This document shows, one piece after another, positions 18,288-25,342 of a stretch of 59,977 nucleotides of DNA (positions within the stretch are counted from its first letter, which is position 1; each line of letters opens with the position of its first letter). The translations under genes were made by a program, and so were the position numbers. Source of the stretch: Capnocytophaga canis. GTDB taxonomy: Bacteria; Bacteroidota; Bacteroidia; Flavobacteriales; Flavobacteriaceae. The notes under the pieces are model-generated. The model was not told the origin of the DNA. It did no database searches and saw only the letters and a list, made by a program, of their open reading frames with translations. The DNA is taken from assembly GCF_000827555.1 (NCBI RefSeq), contig NZ_CDOI01000002.1, forward strand, positions 1 through 59,977, in the 5' to 3' direction.

Positions 18288-19229
18288 ATGGCAAAAACAA
18301 GAATATTACTAACGGGTGCCGGCGGACAATTGGGTAGTGAACTGACGGAAGCTTTGGCAGAAAAATTCGGAGCTGAGAACATTGTAGCTACCGATATTAA
18401 TGAAAAAGTTGCTGAAAGATTCTCGTACTGCACTTTTGAAGTATTAGACATCCAAGATGCACAACGGTTAGAACAATTAGTAGATACCTACAGAATCACA
18501 CAAGTGTATCATTTAGCTGCGCTTCTTTCGGCAGTAGGAGAACGAAATCCCTTATTCACATGGAATTTGAATATGAATGGGTTGTTGAACGTTCTAGAAG
18601 TTGCTCGAAAGAAGAATTTAGACAAAGTATATTGGCCTTCATCAATCGCCGCTTTTGGAGTGAATACCCCTAAAGAAAACACTCCACAAGAAACAGTTAC
18701 GGAACCTAACACAGTTTATGGAATCACCAAAGTAGCAGGTGAGTTGTGGTGTCAGTACTACTTTGAAAAGTTCGGTGTGGACGTTCGAAGTCTTCGCTAC
18801 CCAGGACTTATCGGCTATAAATCACTTCCTGGAGGAGGAACTACTGATTATGCCGTGGATATCTACCACAAAGCCATTGCAGGTGAAACTTTTTCGTGCT
18901 TCTTAAACGAAAACACCTATCTACCAATGATGTATATGCCTGATGCCATCAAAGCAACCATAAACTTGATGGAAGCCCCAAAAGAACAAGTGAAAGTACG
19001 AACTTCGTACAACGTATCATCATTATCCTTTTCTCCTAAAGAAATTTATGACAGTATCGTAAAAATAATCCCTGATTTTAAGATTAAGTATGAGCCTGAT
19101 TTCCGTCAGAATATTGCCGACAGTTGGCCAGATAGTATTGACGACTCAGCAGCTCGAAATGATTGGGGATGGAATCATGATTTTGATTTGGACAAAATGT
19201 CGGAAGATATTATCAAAAATTTGAAATAG
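18288..19229 (+). CDS. L-threonine 3-dehydrogenase, SDR (epimerase-like) type
   Basis: 313 residues. Extended SDR fold: nucleotide motif LLTGAGGQLGSEL (8-20), Asp at the end of the second strand (ATDIN) for NAD preference, catalytic Tyr144-x3-Lys148 (YGITK), and the preceding PSSIAAFG serine motif. The full pattern, including RSLRYPGLIGYKSLPGGGTTDYA, matches the short-chain threonine dehydrogenase known from flavobacteria, which oxidises L-threonine to 2-amino-3-ketobutyrate. That product normally goes to a CoA ligase (Kbl), which is not adjacent here. It is a single gene with its own promoter and a terminator at 19256-19331. Confidence 0.88.
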   Translation: MAKTRILLTGAGGQLGSELTEALAEKFGAENIVATDINEKVAERFSYCTFEVLDIQDAQRLEQLVDTYRITQVYHLAALLSAVGERNPLFTWNLNMNGLLNVLEVARKKNLDKVYWPSSIAAFGVNTPKENTPQETVTEPNTVYGITKVAGELWCQYYFEKFGVDVRSLRYPGLIGYKSLPGGGTTDYAVDIYHKAIAGETFSCFLNENTYLPMMYMPDAIKATINLMEAPKEQVKVRTSYNVSSLSFSPKEIYDSIVKIIPDFKIKYEPDFRQNIADSWPDSIDDSAARNDWGWNHDFDLDKMSEDIIKNLK

Positions 19230-19255
19230 TTGTAGGATAAAACAGCAACGTAAAG

Positions 19256-19331
19256 GACTGTCCGCAGAGGTTTTAGTGATTCTCTTGCCAAGTTTGAATG
19301 ACAAAAATCGACTCCTCGGACAGTCTTTTTT
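19256..19331 (+). terminator. Terminator with a long loop after the dehydrogenase gene
   Basis: Perfect 9-bp arms GACTGTCCG (19256-19264) and CGGACAGTC (19317-19325), then six T (19326-19331). The loop is 52 nt and may extend the stem through an imperfect AGAGG/CTCCT pairing. The arm core CTGTCCG recurs in the terminator at 20511-20638. Confidence 0.72.
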
Positions 19332-19414
19332 GTGCTTCTAAAAAAAGAGTATCTTTGCAAAAAATCCATAAACAGTAGTAGCATCTCAGCGGAATAATTC
19401 CTAAGAATAGTCTG

Positions 19415-20506
19415 ATGAACACAAATATGTATCTAAAAAAAATAGCAGTTGTAAATTACAGAAATATCTCCACAAAAAATCTTCTGTTTGAATCGGGAAT
19501 CAATTGTTTTGTTGGGAATAATGGTGTGGGCAAAACCAATCTGTTGGACGCTATCTACCATTTGGGAGTCGGAAAGAGTTACTTCAATCCATCGGCATCG
19601 CAAAATATTCGTCATGGCGAAGAGTTTTATATGATTGAAGGACTTTTTGAACGAGAAAATCGGGAGGAACAGATTGTATGTAGCATTAAAAAAGGGCAAA
19701 AGAAAATTATCAAGTGCAATGGGAAAAATTACGATCGGATTACGGAACATATAGGGAAATACCCCATGGTGATCATATCTCCTGCTGACACAGACCTCAT
19801 CGTAGATGGAAGCGAGGTGCGACGAAGATTTTTAGACAATGTTATTTCCCAATCCGATACCGCTTATCTGGATACGCTCATTCGTTATAACCGAGTGTTA
19901 CTGCAACGAAATACGATACTTAAACAATTTGCAGTAAATCAGTATGTTGATTTACTGACTCTTGGGATTTATGACAAGCAATTGGCTGAACTGGGACAGC
20001 ATATCTACCAAAAAAGAACCCAGTTTATGGAAGCCTTTTTACCTGTTTTTCAGTATCAATATGAATATCTATCCGAAGGCAAAGAGCAAGTAAGCCTAAG
20101 TTATGAAAGTGCTTTGCATACTGCCTCTTTATCCGAGTTATTGAAACAGAATTTGGAGAAAGATCGCATATTGCAATACACCTCGCAAGGCATTCATAAG
20201 GATGACTTGCTCTTTGAAATTGATGGATTTTCGATGAAAAAATACGGAAGCCAAGGACAACAAAAATCCTTTCTGATTGCATTAAAACTATCTCAATTTG
20301 AAGTTATTAAACAACAGTTGAGAGTAACCCCAATATTCTTGTTGGACGATATTTTTGATAAATTAGACGACAAACGTGTGGAAAAATTAATATCATTGGT
20401 AACACAACAACATTTTGGACAGTTATTTATCACCGACACTCATTATGACCGTACAGAATCGGTGGTAAAAAAAAGAGGAGTGCCGTATCAAATTTTTAAA
20501 ATATAG
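19415..20506 (+). CDS. recF: DNA replication/repair protein RecF
   Basis: 363 residues (ATG at 19415; the family-like start MYLKKIAVVNYRN at 19427 is an alternative). Walker A GNNGVGKT (34-41), conserved SPADTDLIVDGSEVRRRFLD, and the C-terminal SQGQQKSFLIALKL signature and LLDDIFDKLD Walker B. RecF is an SMC-like ATPase that loads RecA at gapped DNA with RecO and RecR. Here it is not next to dnaA, dnaN or gyrB; it stands alone between the dehydrogenase gene and the convergent HIRAN/WYL genes. Confidence 0.95.
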   Translation: MNTNMYLKKIAVVNYRNISTKNLLFESGINCFVGNNGVGKTNLLDAIYHLGVGKSYFNPSASQNIRHGEEFYMIEGLFERENREEQIVCSIKKGQKKIIKCNGKNYDRITEHIGKYPMVIISPADTDLIVDGSEVRRRFLDNVISQSDTAYLDTLIRYNRVLLQRNTILKQFAVNQYVDLLTLGIYDKQLAELGQHIYQKRTQFMEAFLPVFQYQYEYLSEGKEQVSLSYESALHTASLSELLKQNLEKDRILQYTSQGIHKDDLLFEIDGFSMKKYGSQGQQKSFLIALKLSQFEVIKQQLRVTPIFLLDDIFDKLDDKRVEKLISLVTQQHFGQLFITDTHYDRTESVVKKRGVPYQIFKI

Positions 20507-20510
20507 TTAT

Positions 20511-20638
20511 AAAAAAGGAGAAGCCATCCGAAAAGTTTTATTTTTAAGCTAACGCGCTTCTTGTTGTTCTGAGATTTACCATATGGTGCTTATTAACACA
20601 CGTTATGGATTTAAAACAAAACTTTTCGGACAGCCTCC
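20511..20638 (-). terminator. Long-stem terminator of the WYL/HIRAN region
   Basis: On the minus-strand RNA a 21-bp continuous helix can form between 20638-20618 and 20539-20519 (13 perfect pairs, TCCGAAAAGTTTT/AAAACTTTTCGGA, plus 8 pairs that include four G-U wobbles), followed by two C and six U (20516-20511). On the plus strand the wobbles become C-A mismatches, so the structure favours the minus strand, the direction of the HIRAN gene that ends at 20685. The loop is unusually long at 78 nt. Confidence 0.75.
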
Positions 20639-20684
20639 CCACAAGAGAGATGATAAAAATGTTTGAATTGTTCCTGAATGATAT

Positions 20685-21008
20685 TTACTTTTTGGGGTTA
20701 ATACGAACTGTTACTTGTATCTGATTTTCAGGATTATAATTCATGTCAATCCGGCTTATTTTCGCAGAAAACAAATCGGTGTGTCCCAATTGCAAAAACT
20801 TAGTAATATCCTTATTATCAGTACGAGGAATGTACCCCAACATTGTATTTCCATAAAGAATTTTCACCGCATTAGCATCATACCCATTAGTAGGTTCTGC
20901 CTCAAGCTGAAGTACTGTACCTACTTTTAATTCATCAATCACATCAACTCCATCCCAATAGGTGAACCCCGCGATGTTAAATGTAGTATAAAATTTACTG
21001 ACTGCCAT
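20685..21008 (-). CDS. HIRAN-domain protein
   Basis: A stand-alone HIRAN domain of 107 residues. The signature is clear: AGFTYWDG at the start, then LEAEPTNGYDANAVKIL and LGYIPRTDNKDI. HIRAN domains bind DNA 3' ends (known from HLTF/Rad5 helicases) and occur alone in bacteria near WYL regulators and DNA-repair or defence genes. The gene has its own -7 box (TACTTTTG, 21034-21041) and sits 97 bp downstream of the WYL gene and convergent with recF. Role inferred as DNA-damage or nucleic-acid sensing; not shown by sequence. Confidence 0.88.
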   Translation of the reverse strand: MAVSKFYTTFNIAGFTYWDGVDVIDELKVGTVLQLEAEPTNGYDANAVKILYGNTMLGYIPRTDNKDITKFLQLGHTDLFSAKISRIDMNYNPENQIQVTVRINPKK

Positions 21009-21033
21009 AACTTATATTTTTTGGTTTCTGATG

Positions 21034-21041
21034 CAAAAGTA
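21034..21041 (-). promoter_or_regulatory. Candidate -7 box for the HIRAN gene
   Basis: TACTTTTG on the minus strand, 26 bp before the start at 21008. No convincing -33 box. Confidence 0.5.
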
Positions 21042-21105
21042 TAACGAATGTATGCAGTACATCTGCATATATTCATTTTGTAAAGAGTAAGTAGCTGTAA
21101 AAAAG

Positions 21106-22119
21106 TTATGAATTTCGGTCAATAGCTTCTTTTATTCGAGATAACATTTTTTCTTTCAGATGATTAGGAGCTATTATTTTAATTTTATCAATATATCCCA
21201 ACAATAAATTTTCTAATTCATAATTGATGATAAGTTGTAATTCTATTCGAGTTGTTCTCTCATTCTTCTGTTTAATCTTTTGTGAACCGTGCAATGGTTT
21301 GGTTATAACATAGGGCATCAGTACGTTGTCAACTTCCAAGATGATAGTTTCCACCTCTTTGTCCAACACAGATACTCCGATAATATCCTCAAAGTGTTCA
21401 TCAAAATCTATAAATGTATTTTCTACATAAGGCACAGAAACCATTGATATGTGTTCAATTCGGTCAATGGCAAAATTAGTAATCATTCCCTTATCTTTCA
21501 GGTGATTACAAAGTCCAAATAAAAACCATCGGTTATTATATTGTTTTAAAAAATAGGGATGGAAAACATATTTTTTTGTTTCATCATTGAATTTTCGATA
21601 GTGAAGTTCTACGGTTTGTTTATTAATGATAGCATTAAAAACGTGAGAAAACCAATGAAGTCCTTTGAGGTAAGGGTTATGCTCAAATCCAACTACGCTA
21701 ACCACGCTTCCTTTTAGCTTAAAGGAATCTTCAAAGCGAGTGAGTATTTCCTCCATCCACCCGAATTGAGGCATTCCTTTGAAGCGGTTTAACATGCAAA
21801 TAGTCTCTTTCAACTGACGAATTTCAGTTTCATTAAGTAATTGGTTGTTAATGGAGTATCGACTATCCTCATAACGATAAAAAACGCGTCTTCCTTCTCT
21901 ACATCTCTCTAAAGCAATACTCCAACCTGCTTCGCTTTCCATAAAAGAAATATCTTCCTGTACTTGACGCTTTTTAACTCCTTCAGCTATTCCCGAATAT
22001 TCATAAATAGCTTGATTACAAGCCTCTACTAAGTCTTCAATAAAATATTTTCTGCCAGTGTTTCGGAAGCAACGATCTAAGGTCTGATACCGGATTTGAG
22101 CATGTTTGTTGGTTGCCAT
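21106..22119 (-). CDS. WYL-domain transcriptional regulator
   Basis: 337 residues. The N-terminal part (about 5-90) is a winged-HTH-like region with VKKRQVQEDISFMES as the probable recognition segment. The middle and C-terminal part is a WYL domain: VELHYRKFNDETKKYVFHPYFLKQYNNRWFLFG, then FAIDRIEHI, and a C-terminal WCX-like part. WYL regulators sense nucleic acids or nucleotides and often control DNA-damage or phage-defence genes. The closest candidate targets are itself, the HIRAN gene downstream and the 77-residue membrane protein gene upstream (4-bp gap). Confidence 0.88.
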   Translation of the reverse strand: MATNKHAQIRYQTLDRCFRNTGRKYFIEDLVEACNQAIYEYSGIAEGVKKRQVQEDISFMESEAGWSIALERCREGRRVFYRYEDSRYSINNQLLNETEIRQLKETICMLNRFKGMPQFGWMEEILTRFEDSFKLKGSVVSVVGFEHNPYLKGLHWFSHVFNAIINKQTVELHYRKFNDETKKYVFHPYFLKQYNNRWFLFGLCNHLKDKGMITNFAIDRIEHISMVSVPYVENTFIDFDEHFEDIIGVSVLDKEVETIILEVDNVLMPYVITKPLHGSQKIKQKNERTTRIELQLIINYELENLLLGYIDKIKIIAPNHLKEKMLSRIKEAIDRNS

Positions 22120-22123
22120 TTTC

Positions 22124-22357
22124 TTACAACTGCTTAATCCCTTTGATAAAAATCCATTTCATAAAAAGTTTTTCGCCGGAATCCGTTTGGATTGCTGCAA
22201 ATCGAGGCGAGAGGAAAAGTGTTACTACCCCCGAAATGATGGATGCAGTTAATCGTTCTAACTCGGGAAAGAAATAATTAATTCCCAATCGGATAGTGAT
22301 AAAAATCAACCCAAAACAAAGAAAATTGAATAAAAATGCTTTACTTTTTGCTGTCAT
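22124..22357 (-). CDS. Small two-helix membrane protein, unknown
   Basis: 77 residues with two hydrophobic segments (about 8-27 and 38-54) and a short basic C-terminal tail (FMKWIFIKGIKQL). No family recognised. Its stop lies 4 bp before the WYL start, so the two genes are probably co-transcribed. The 5' side carries a nested hairpin (22389-22431) and, further out, a run of 15 A on the coding strand. Confidence 0.62.
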   Translation of the reverse strand: MTAKSKAFLFNFLCFGLIFITIRLGINYFFPELERLTASIISGVVTLFLSPRFAAIQTDSGEKLFMKWIFIKGIKQL

Positions 22358-22388
22358 TTTTTTATTTATATGTTTATAGCTGTACCAA

Positions 22389-22460
22389 CCGAGAGGTTTA
22401 ACAGATATTCTTCATCAGGAATATCCCTCGGATAGTTTTATGCAGTTTTTTTTTTTTTTT
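22389..22460. repeat. Nested hairpin next to a 15-base T homopolymer
   Basis: GATATTC (22404-22410) pairs with GAATATC (22419-22425), and the outer CCGAG-A-GG pairs with CCTCGG up to 22431. A run of 15 T follows at 22446-22460. It lies between tatA and the 77-residue membrane protein gene. On the plus strand it looks like a terminator-type structure, although no plus-strand gene ends here. Confidence 0.6.
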
Positions 22461-22518
22461 CAGGCAAACACCCTATTTTTTCTACAAGAAAATAAATTTC
22501 TGTACGGAGAGAAAGGAA

Positions 22519-22791
22519 CTACCGTTGTCGTTTTACAGAACCCGTAAGGCTACTGGTAGCCTCTTGGATTTCTTCTTTTACTTTGTCAATTTCGTTCTTA
22601 GTGTCTTCAAAAACAGAGGTATCGATATTATTCTGCTCGGCACTTCTTTTTATTTCAGACTTAATCTCGTTGGTAGCGTCACGCAATTGTCGCATACCTT
22701 TCCCTAATCCACGAGCAATCTCAGGGATTTTGTCTGCTCCAAAAACGATCAGCACAATGAACAAAATAAAAAATATTTCAGAAAAACTCAT
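22519..22791 (-). CDS. tatA: Sec-independent translocase component TatA/B
   Basis: 90 residues. One N-terminal transmembrane helix (4-19) is followed by the hinge and amphipathic helix FGADKIPEIARGLGKGMRQLRDATNEIK, the hallmark of TatA/TatB, then a charged tail. The short length and the Gly hinge fit TatA, the pore-forming subunit that exports folded proteins. tatC is not adjacent, as is common in Bacteroidota. Confidence 0.93.
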   Translation of the reverse strand: MSFSEIFFILFIVLIVFGADKIPEIARGLGKGMRQLRDATNEIKSEIKRSAEQNNIDTSVFEDTKNEIDKVKEEIQEATSSLTGSVKRQR

Positions 22792-22896
22792 TTGTTTAGT
22801 TATTAATTATTAGCCATTTAAAAATTAAATGATTGTATTCGAAAAAACTTCGATTTTATTTATTTCCTTAGGACAAAAAATCCGAGTGGAATCCTA

Positions 22897-23844
22897 TCAA
22901 ATAATTTGCGAAAGAGATTTCAATGCCTTGTTATACTCATCAATAATTTCTTCAAAAATAGCTTTTACGGGTTTAATTTCGTGAATCAATGAAGCTACTT
23001 GTCCAATTTCTAATTCTCCTTCGTCCAAATCGCCTTCGAACATGCCTCTTTTAGTACGTCCTTTTCCTAATAAAACTTTTAAATTTTCTGGAGTGGCTTC
23101 TTGCCTGTCGTATAAAGCTTTCACTTGCTCGTAAAACTTATTTTTTAACAATCTCACAGGAGCCAACTCTTTCATTGTCAAGATAGTACTTCCTTCATCG
23201 GCTGTCAATACCATTTTTTTGAAATTCATATGAGATGAAGCTTCATCAGTGGCGATGAATCGGCTTCCTATCTGAACTCCCTCCGCTCCTAATGCCATAG
23301 CGGCCAACATACCTCGACCCGTGGCGATACCCCCAGCTGCAATAATCGGAATATGAATATGTTGCTTGACCGAAGGAATCAGTGTCATCGTTGTAGTTTC
23401 TTCGCGTCCGTTGTGTCCACCTGCCTCAAAGCCTTCGGCAACAATAGCATCGACCCCTGCCTCTTGTGCTTTGATAGCAAATTTAGAACTACTGACTACA
23501 TGAGCTACTTTAACACCCTCTTTTTTAAGTATTTGTGTCCATAAGGTTGGGTTTCCTGCTGAGGTAAATACGATTTCTACTTTTTCCTCCAAAATGATTT
23601 CCATCAATTTGTCTATATCGGGATACATGATTGGAATATTCACTCCGAAAGGTTTATTAGTGGCTTTTCTACACTTTTGGATATGTTCACGCAATACTTC
23701 TGGGTACATTGACCCTGCTCCGAGTAAGCCTAATCCTCCAGCGTTGCTCACTGCTGACACCAGTCGCCATCCGCTTGCCCAGACCATTCCTCCTTGAATA
23801 ATAGGGTGTTGAATGCCAAAAAGTTCCGTTATTCGATTGATCAT
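22897..23844 (-). CDS. FabK/nitronate monooxygenase-family flavoprotein
   Basis: 315 residues, FMN-binding TIM barrel. It starts MINRITELFGIQHPIIQGGM, with the FMN-binding GLG and the conserved EGFEAGGHNGREETTTMTLIP, whose His is the catalytic or FMN-site residue, then AAGGIATGRGM and GAEGVQIGSRF for FMN phosphate. The family contains enoyl-ACP reductase II (FabK) and nitronate monooxygenase, which cannot be told apart safely here; fabK is possible since a fabH is nearby but not linked. A -7 box TACTTTTG lies at 23905-23912. Confidence 0.85.
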   Translation of the reverse strand: MINRITELFGIQHPIIQGGMVWASGWRLVSAVSNAGGLGLLGAGSMYPEVLREHIQKCRKATNKPFGVNIPIMYPDIDKLMEIILEEKVEIVFTSAGNPTLWTQILKKEGVKVAHVVSSSKFAIKAQEAGVDAIVAEGFEAGGHNGREETTTMTLIPSVKQHIHIPIIAAGGIATGRGMLAAMALGAEGVQIGSRFIATDEASSHMNFKKMVLTADEGSTILTMKELAPVRLLKNKFYEQVKALYDRQEATPENLKVLLGKGRTKRGMFEGDLDEGELEIGQVASLIHEIKPVKAIFEEIIDEYNKALKSLSQII

Positions 23845-23904
23845 TTGTATAAGTTATTTTTTTTCGTGTTATCCCTCTAAGAACATACCTTGCCTATCGT
23901 TTTT

Positions 23905-23912
23905 CAAAAGTA
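23905..23912 (-). promoter_or_regulatory. Candidate -7 box for the FabK/NMO gene
   Basis: TACTTTTG on the minus strand, 61 bp before the start. No -33 seen. Confidence 0.4.
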
Positions 23913-23953
23913 CCAATGATTAGAAATTTAACGTTTGCGATGAAAAAAATTCT

Positions 23954-24919
23954 TTATTTACTCAAAGGATTTGTTGATAAATAGTTTATCACATTGTTAA
24001 AAATCCGTTCTTGGATGTTTGACACGTCTGCTTTTACAAACTTCTCACCGATAATATTTTCATACAGTTCAATATAACGCTCAGAAACCGAAAGCACGTA
24101 CGCATCTGTCATTTCAGGGACTTGTTGTCCTTCTTTTCCTTGAAATCCGTTAGAAATCAACCATTGACGTACAAATTCTTTTGACAATTGCTTTTGTGGT
24201 TCTCCCTTTTCTTGTCGTTCATCATAGCCTTCCTTGTAGAAATAACGAGAGGAATCCGGAGTATGTATTTCATCAATAAGCACGATTTGCCCATCTTTAG
24301 TTTTTCCAAACTCATATTTTGTATCTACCAAAATAAGTCCGCGTTTTGCTGCAATTTCGCTTCCTCTAGCGAACAAAGCATAGGTATATTTCTCCAATAA
24401 AGCGTAATCTTCTTCACTTACAATACCTCTTCGGATGATTTCTTCTTTTGAAATATCCTCATCGTGCTCACCATTTTCAGCCTTGGTAGCTGGTGTTATG
24501 ATAGGATGTGGAAAAATATCATTCTCTTTCATTCCCTCAGGAAGGGCTACTCCACAAAGAATTCGTTTCCCAGCTTTATATTCGCGAGATGCATGTCCTG
24601 CTAAATAACCACGAATTACCATTTCTACCTTAAAAGGCTCACACAAATGTCCTATAGCAACGTTTGGATCGGGGGTAGCAATCAACCAATTAGGTACAAT
24701 ATCTTCGGTTTGCTGCATAAATTTCGTAGCGATTTGATTCAGAATCTGACCTTTATAAGGAATTCCTTTAGGCATTACCACATCAAAAGCCGAAAGTCGA
24801 TCAGTGGCTATCATCACCAAAAGGTCGTTTTCAAGATGATAGACTTCCCTTACTTTTCCTCTGTAAACAGATTTTTGACCTGGAAAATTAAATTGAGTTG
24901 TTGTAATAGTGTGATTCAT
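23954..24919 (-). CDS. purC: SAICAR synthetase (purine biosynthesis)
   Basis: 321 residues, the longer form usual in Bacteroidota. Landmarks: [49 protein letters not shown], and [30 protein letters not shown]. It joins aspartate to CAIR with ATP in step eight of IMP synthesis. It is a single gene; no other pur gene lies in the window. A -7 box (TACCTTTG, 24966-24973) is 47 bp upstream. Confidence 0.97.
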   Translation of the reverse strand: MNHTITTTQFNFPGQKSVYRGKVREVYHLENDLLVMIATDRLSAFDVVMPKGIPYKGQILNQIATKFMQQTEDIVPNWLIATPDPNVAIGHLCEPFKVEMVIRGYLAGHASREYKAGKRILCGVALPEGMKENDIFPHPIITPATKAENGEHDEDISKEEIIRRGIVSEEDYALLEKYTYALFARGSEIAAKRGLILVDTKYEFGKTKDGQIVLIDEIHTPDSSRYFYKEGYDERQEKGEPQKQLSKEFVRQWLISNGFQGKEGQQVPEMTDAYVLSVSERYIELYENIIGEKFVKADVSNIQERIFNNVINYLSTNPLSK

Positions 24920-24965
24920 AAAAGTACATTTTTTATAGTATAGAAACTGTTTTTAAAAGAAAAGA

Positions 24966-24973
24966 CAAAGGTA
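24966..24973 (-). promoter_or_regulatory. Candidate -7 box for purC
   Basis: TACCTTTG on the minus strand. No good -33 TTTG at the expected distance. Confidence 0.5.
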
Positions 24974-25041
24974 ATGAATTGATTTGAATTGATAAAAAAT
25001 ATGTTTTGGAATTTAAGTCGTATAAAAGTTGTTCAGGAATA

Positions 25042-25072
25042 TTGCATAGTTGATTTTTAAGTGCTACCTTTG
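25042..25072 (+). promoter_or_regulatory. Promoter of the leader RNA and secreted-protein cluster
   Basis: TTG (25042-25044), 20-bp spacer, TACCTTTG (25065-25072). The first long coding region starts 270 bp downstream, leaving room for a long leader or a separate small transcript. Confidence 0.72.
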
Positions 25073-25084
25073 CATAGAAGATTT

Positions 25085-25192
25085 ATGGAATCTTCTATTA
25101 AAAAAGAAAATATAAAGAGAATTTTACTAAAAAGAGTCATTGACTCCATAATAGCTAACCCTACTGTTACTGGGTTACTATTAAGGCTTTGA
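25085..25192 (+). CDS. Possible 35-codon leader peptide
   Basis: An ATG at 25085 opens a 35-codon frame ending in TGA at 25192. The peptide begins MESSIKKENIKRILLKR and ends GLLLRL; it is basic and amphipathic. The ATG lies in the loop of the 10-bp hairpin close to the expected transcript start, and the second hairpin overlaps its last third. Translation could therefore influence the fold of the leader. No homologue is recognised and chance is possible. Confidence 0.35.
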   Translation: MESSIKKENIKRILLKRVIDSIIANPTVTGLLLRL

Positions 25193-25273
25193 TATCTCTA
25201 ACAGTTTTTCTACAAGAACAACACATGCAACGGGTGTTGCTTATTAAAACTGTAAAACAAGATTACAAGAAAT

Positions 25274-25306
25274 AGCAACAGTTTTGTCTTCAATTGCTGT
25301 TTTTTT
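25274..25306 (+). terminator. Attenuator-like terminator in the leader
   Basis: AGCAA (25274-25278) pairs with TTGCT (25294-25298), or AACAG (25277-25281) with CTGTT (25297-25301), followed by a seven-T run (25300-25306). It lies 36 bp before the ATG at 25343. The 5-bp stem is weak by itself. Confidence 0.45.
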
Positions 25307-25342
25307 GGACTTGAAAAAAAAGAAAACTTTTAAATATAAATA

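Larger units (their letters stand above)
25074..25306 (+). ncRNA. Structured leader or small RNA ahead of the secreted-protein cluster
   Basis: Between the promoter and the beta-helix gene there are several hairpins: a perfect 10-bp stem 25074-25083/25089-25098; AATAG-C-TAACCC (25150-25161) with GGGTTACTATT (25172-25182); ACAGTTTT (25201-25208) with AAAACTGT (25246-25253); and a final terminator-like hairpin. ACAGTTTT occurs again at 25278-25285, inside the terminator, so AAAACTGT can pair with either copy. That layout is typical of attenuators and riboswitches. It could also be an independent sRNA (for example a 6S-like RNA). I cannot assign a family. Confidence 0.5.
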
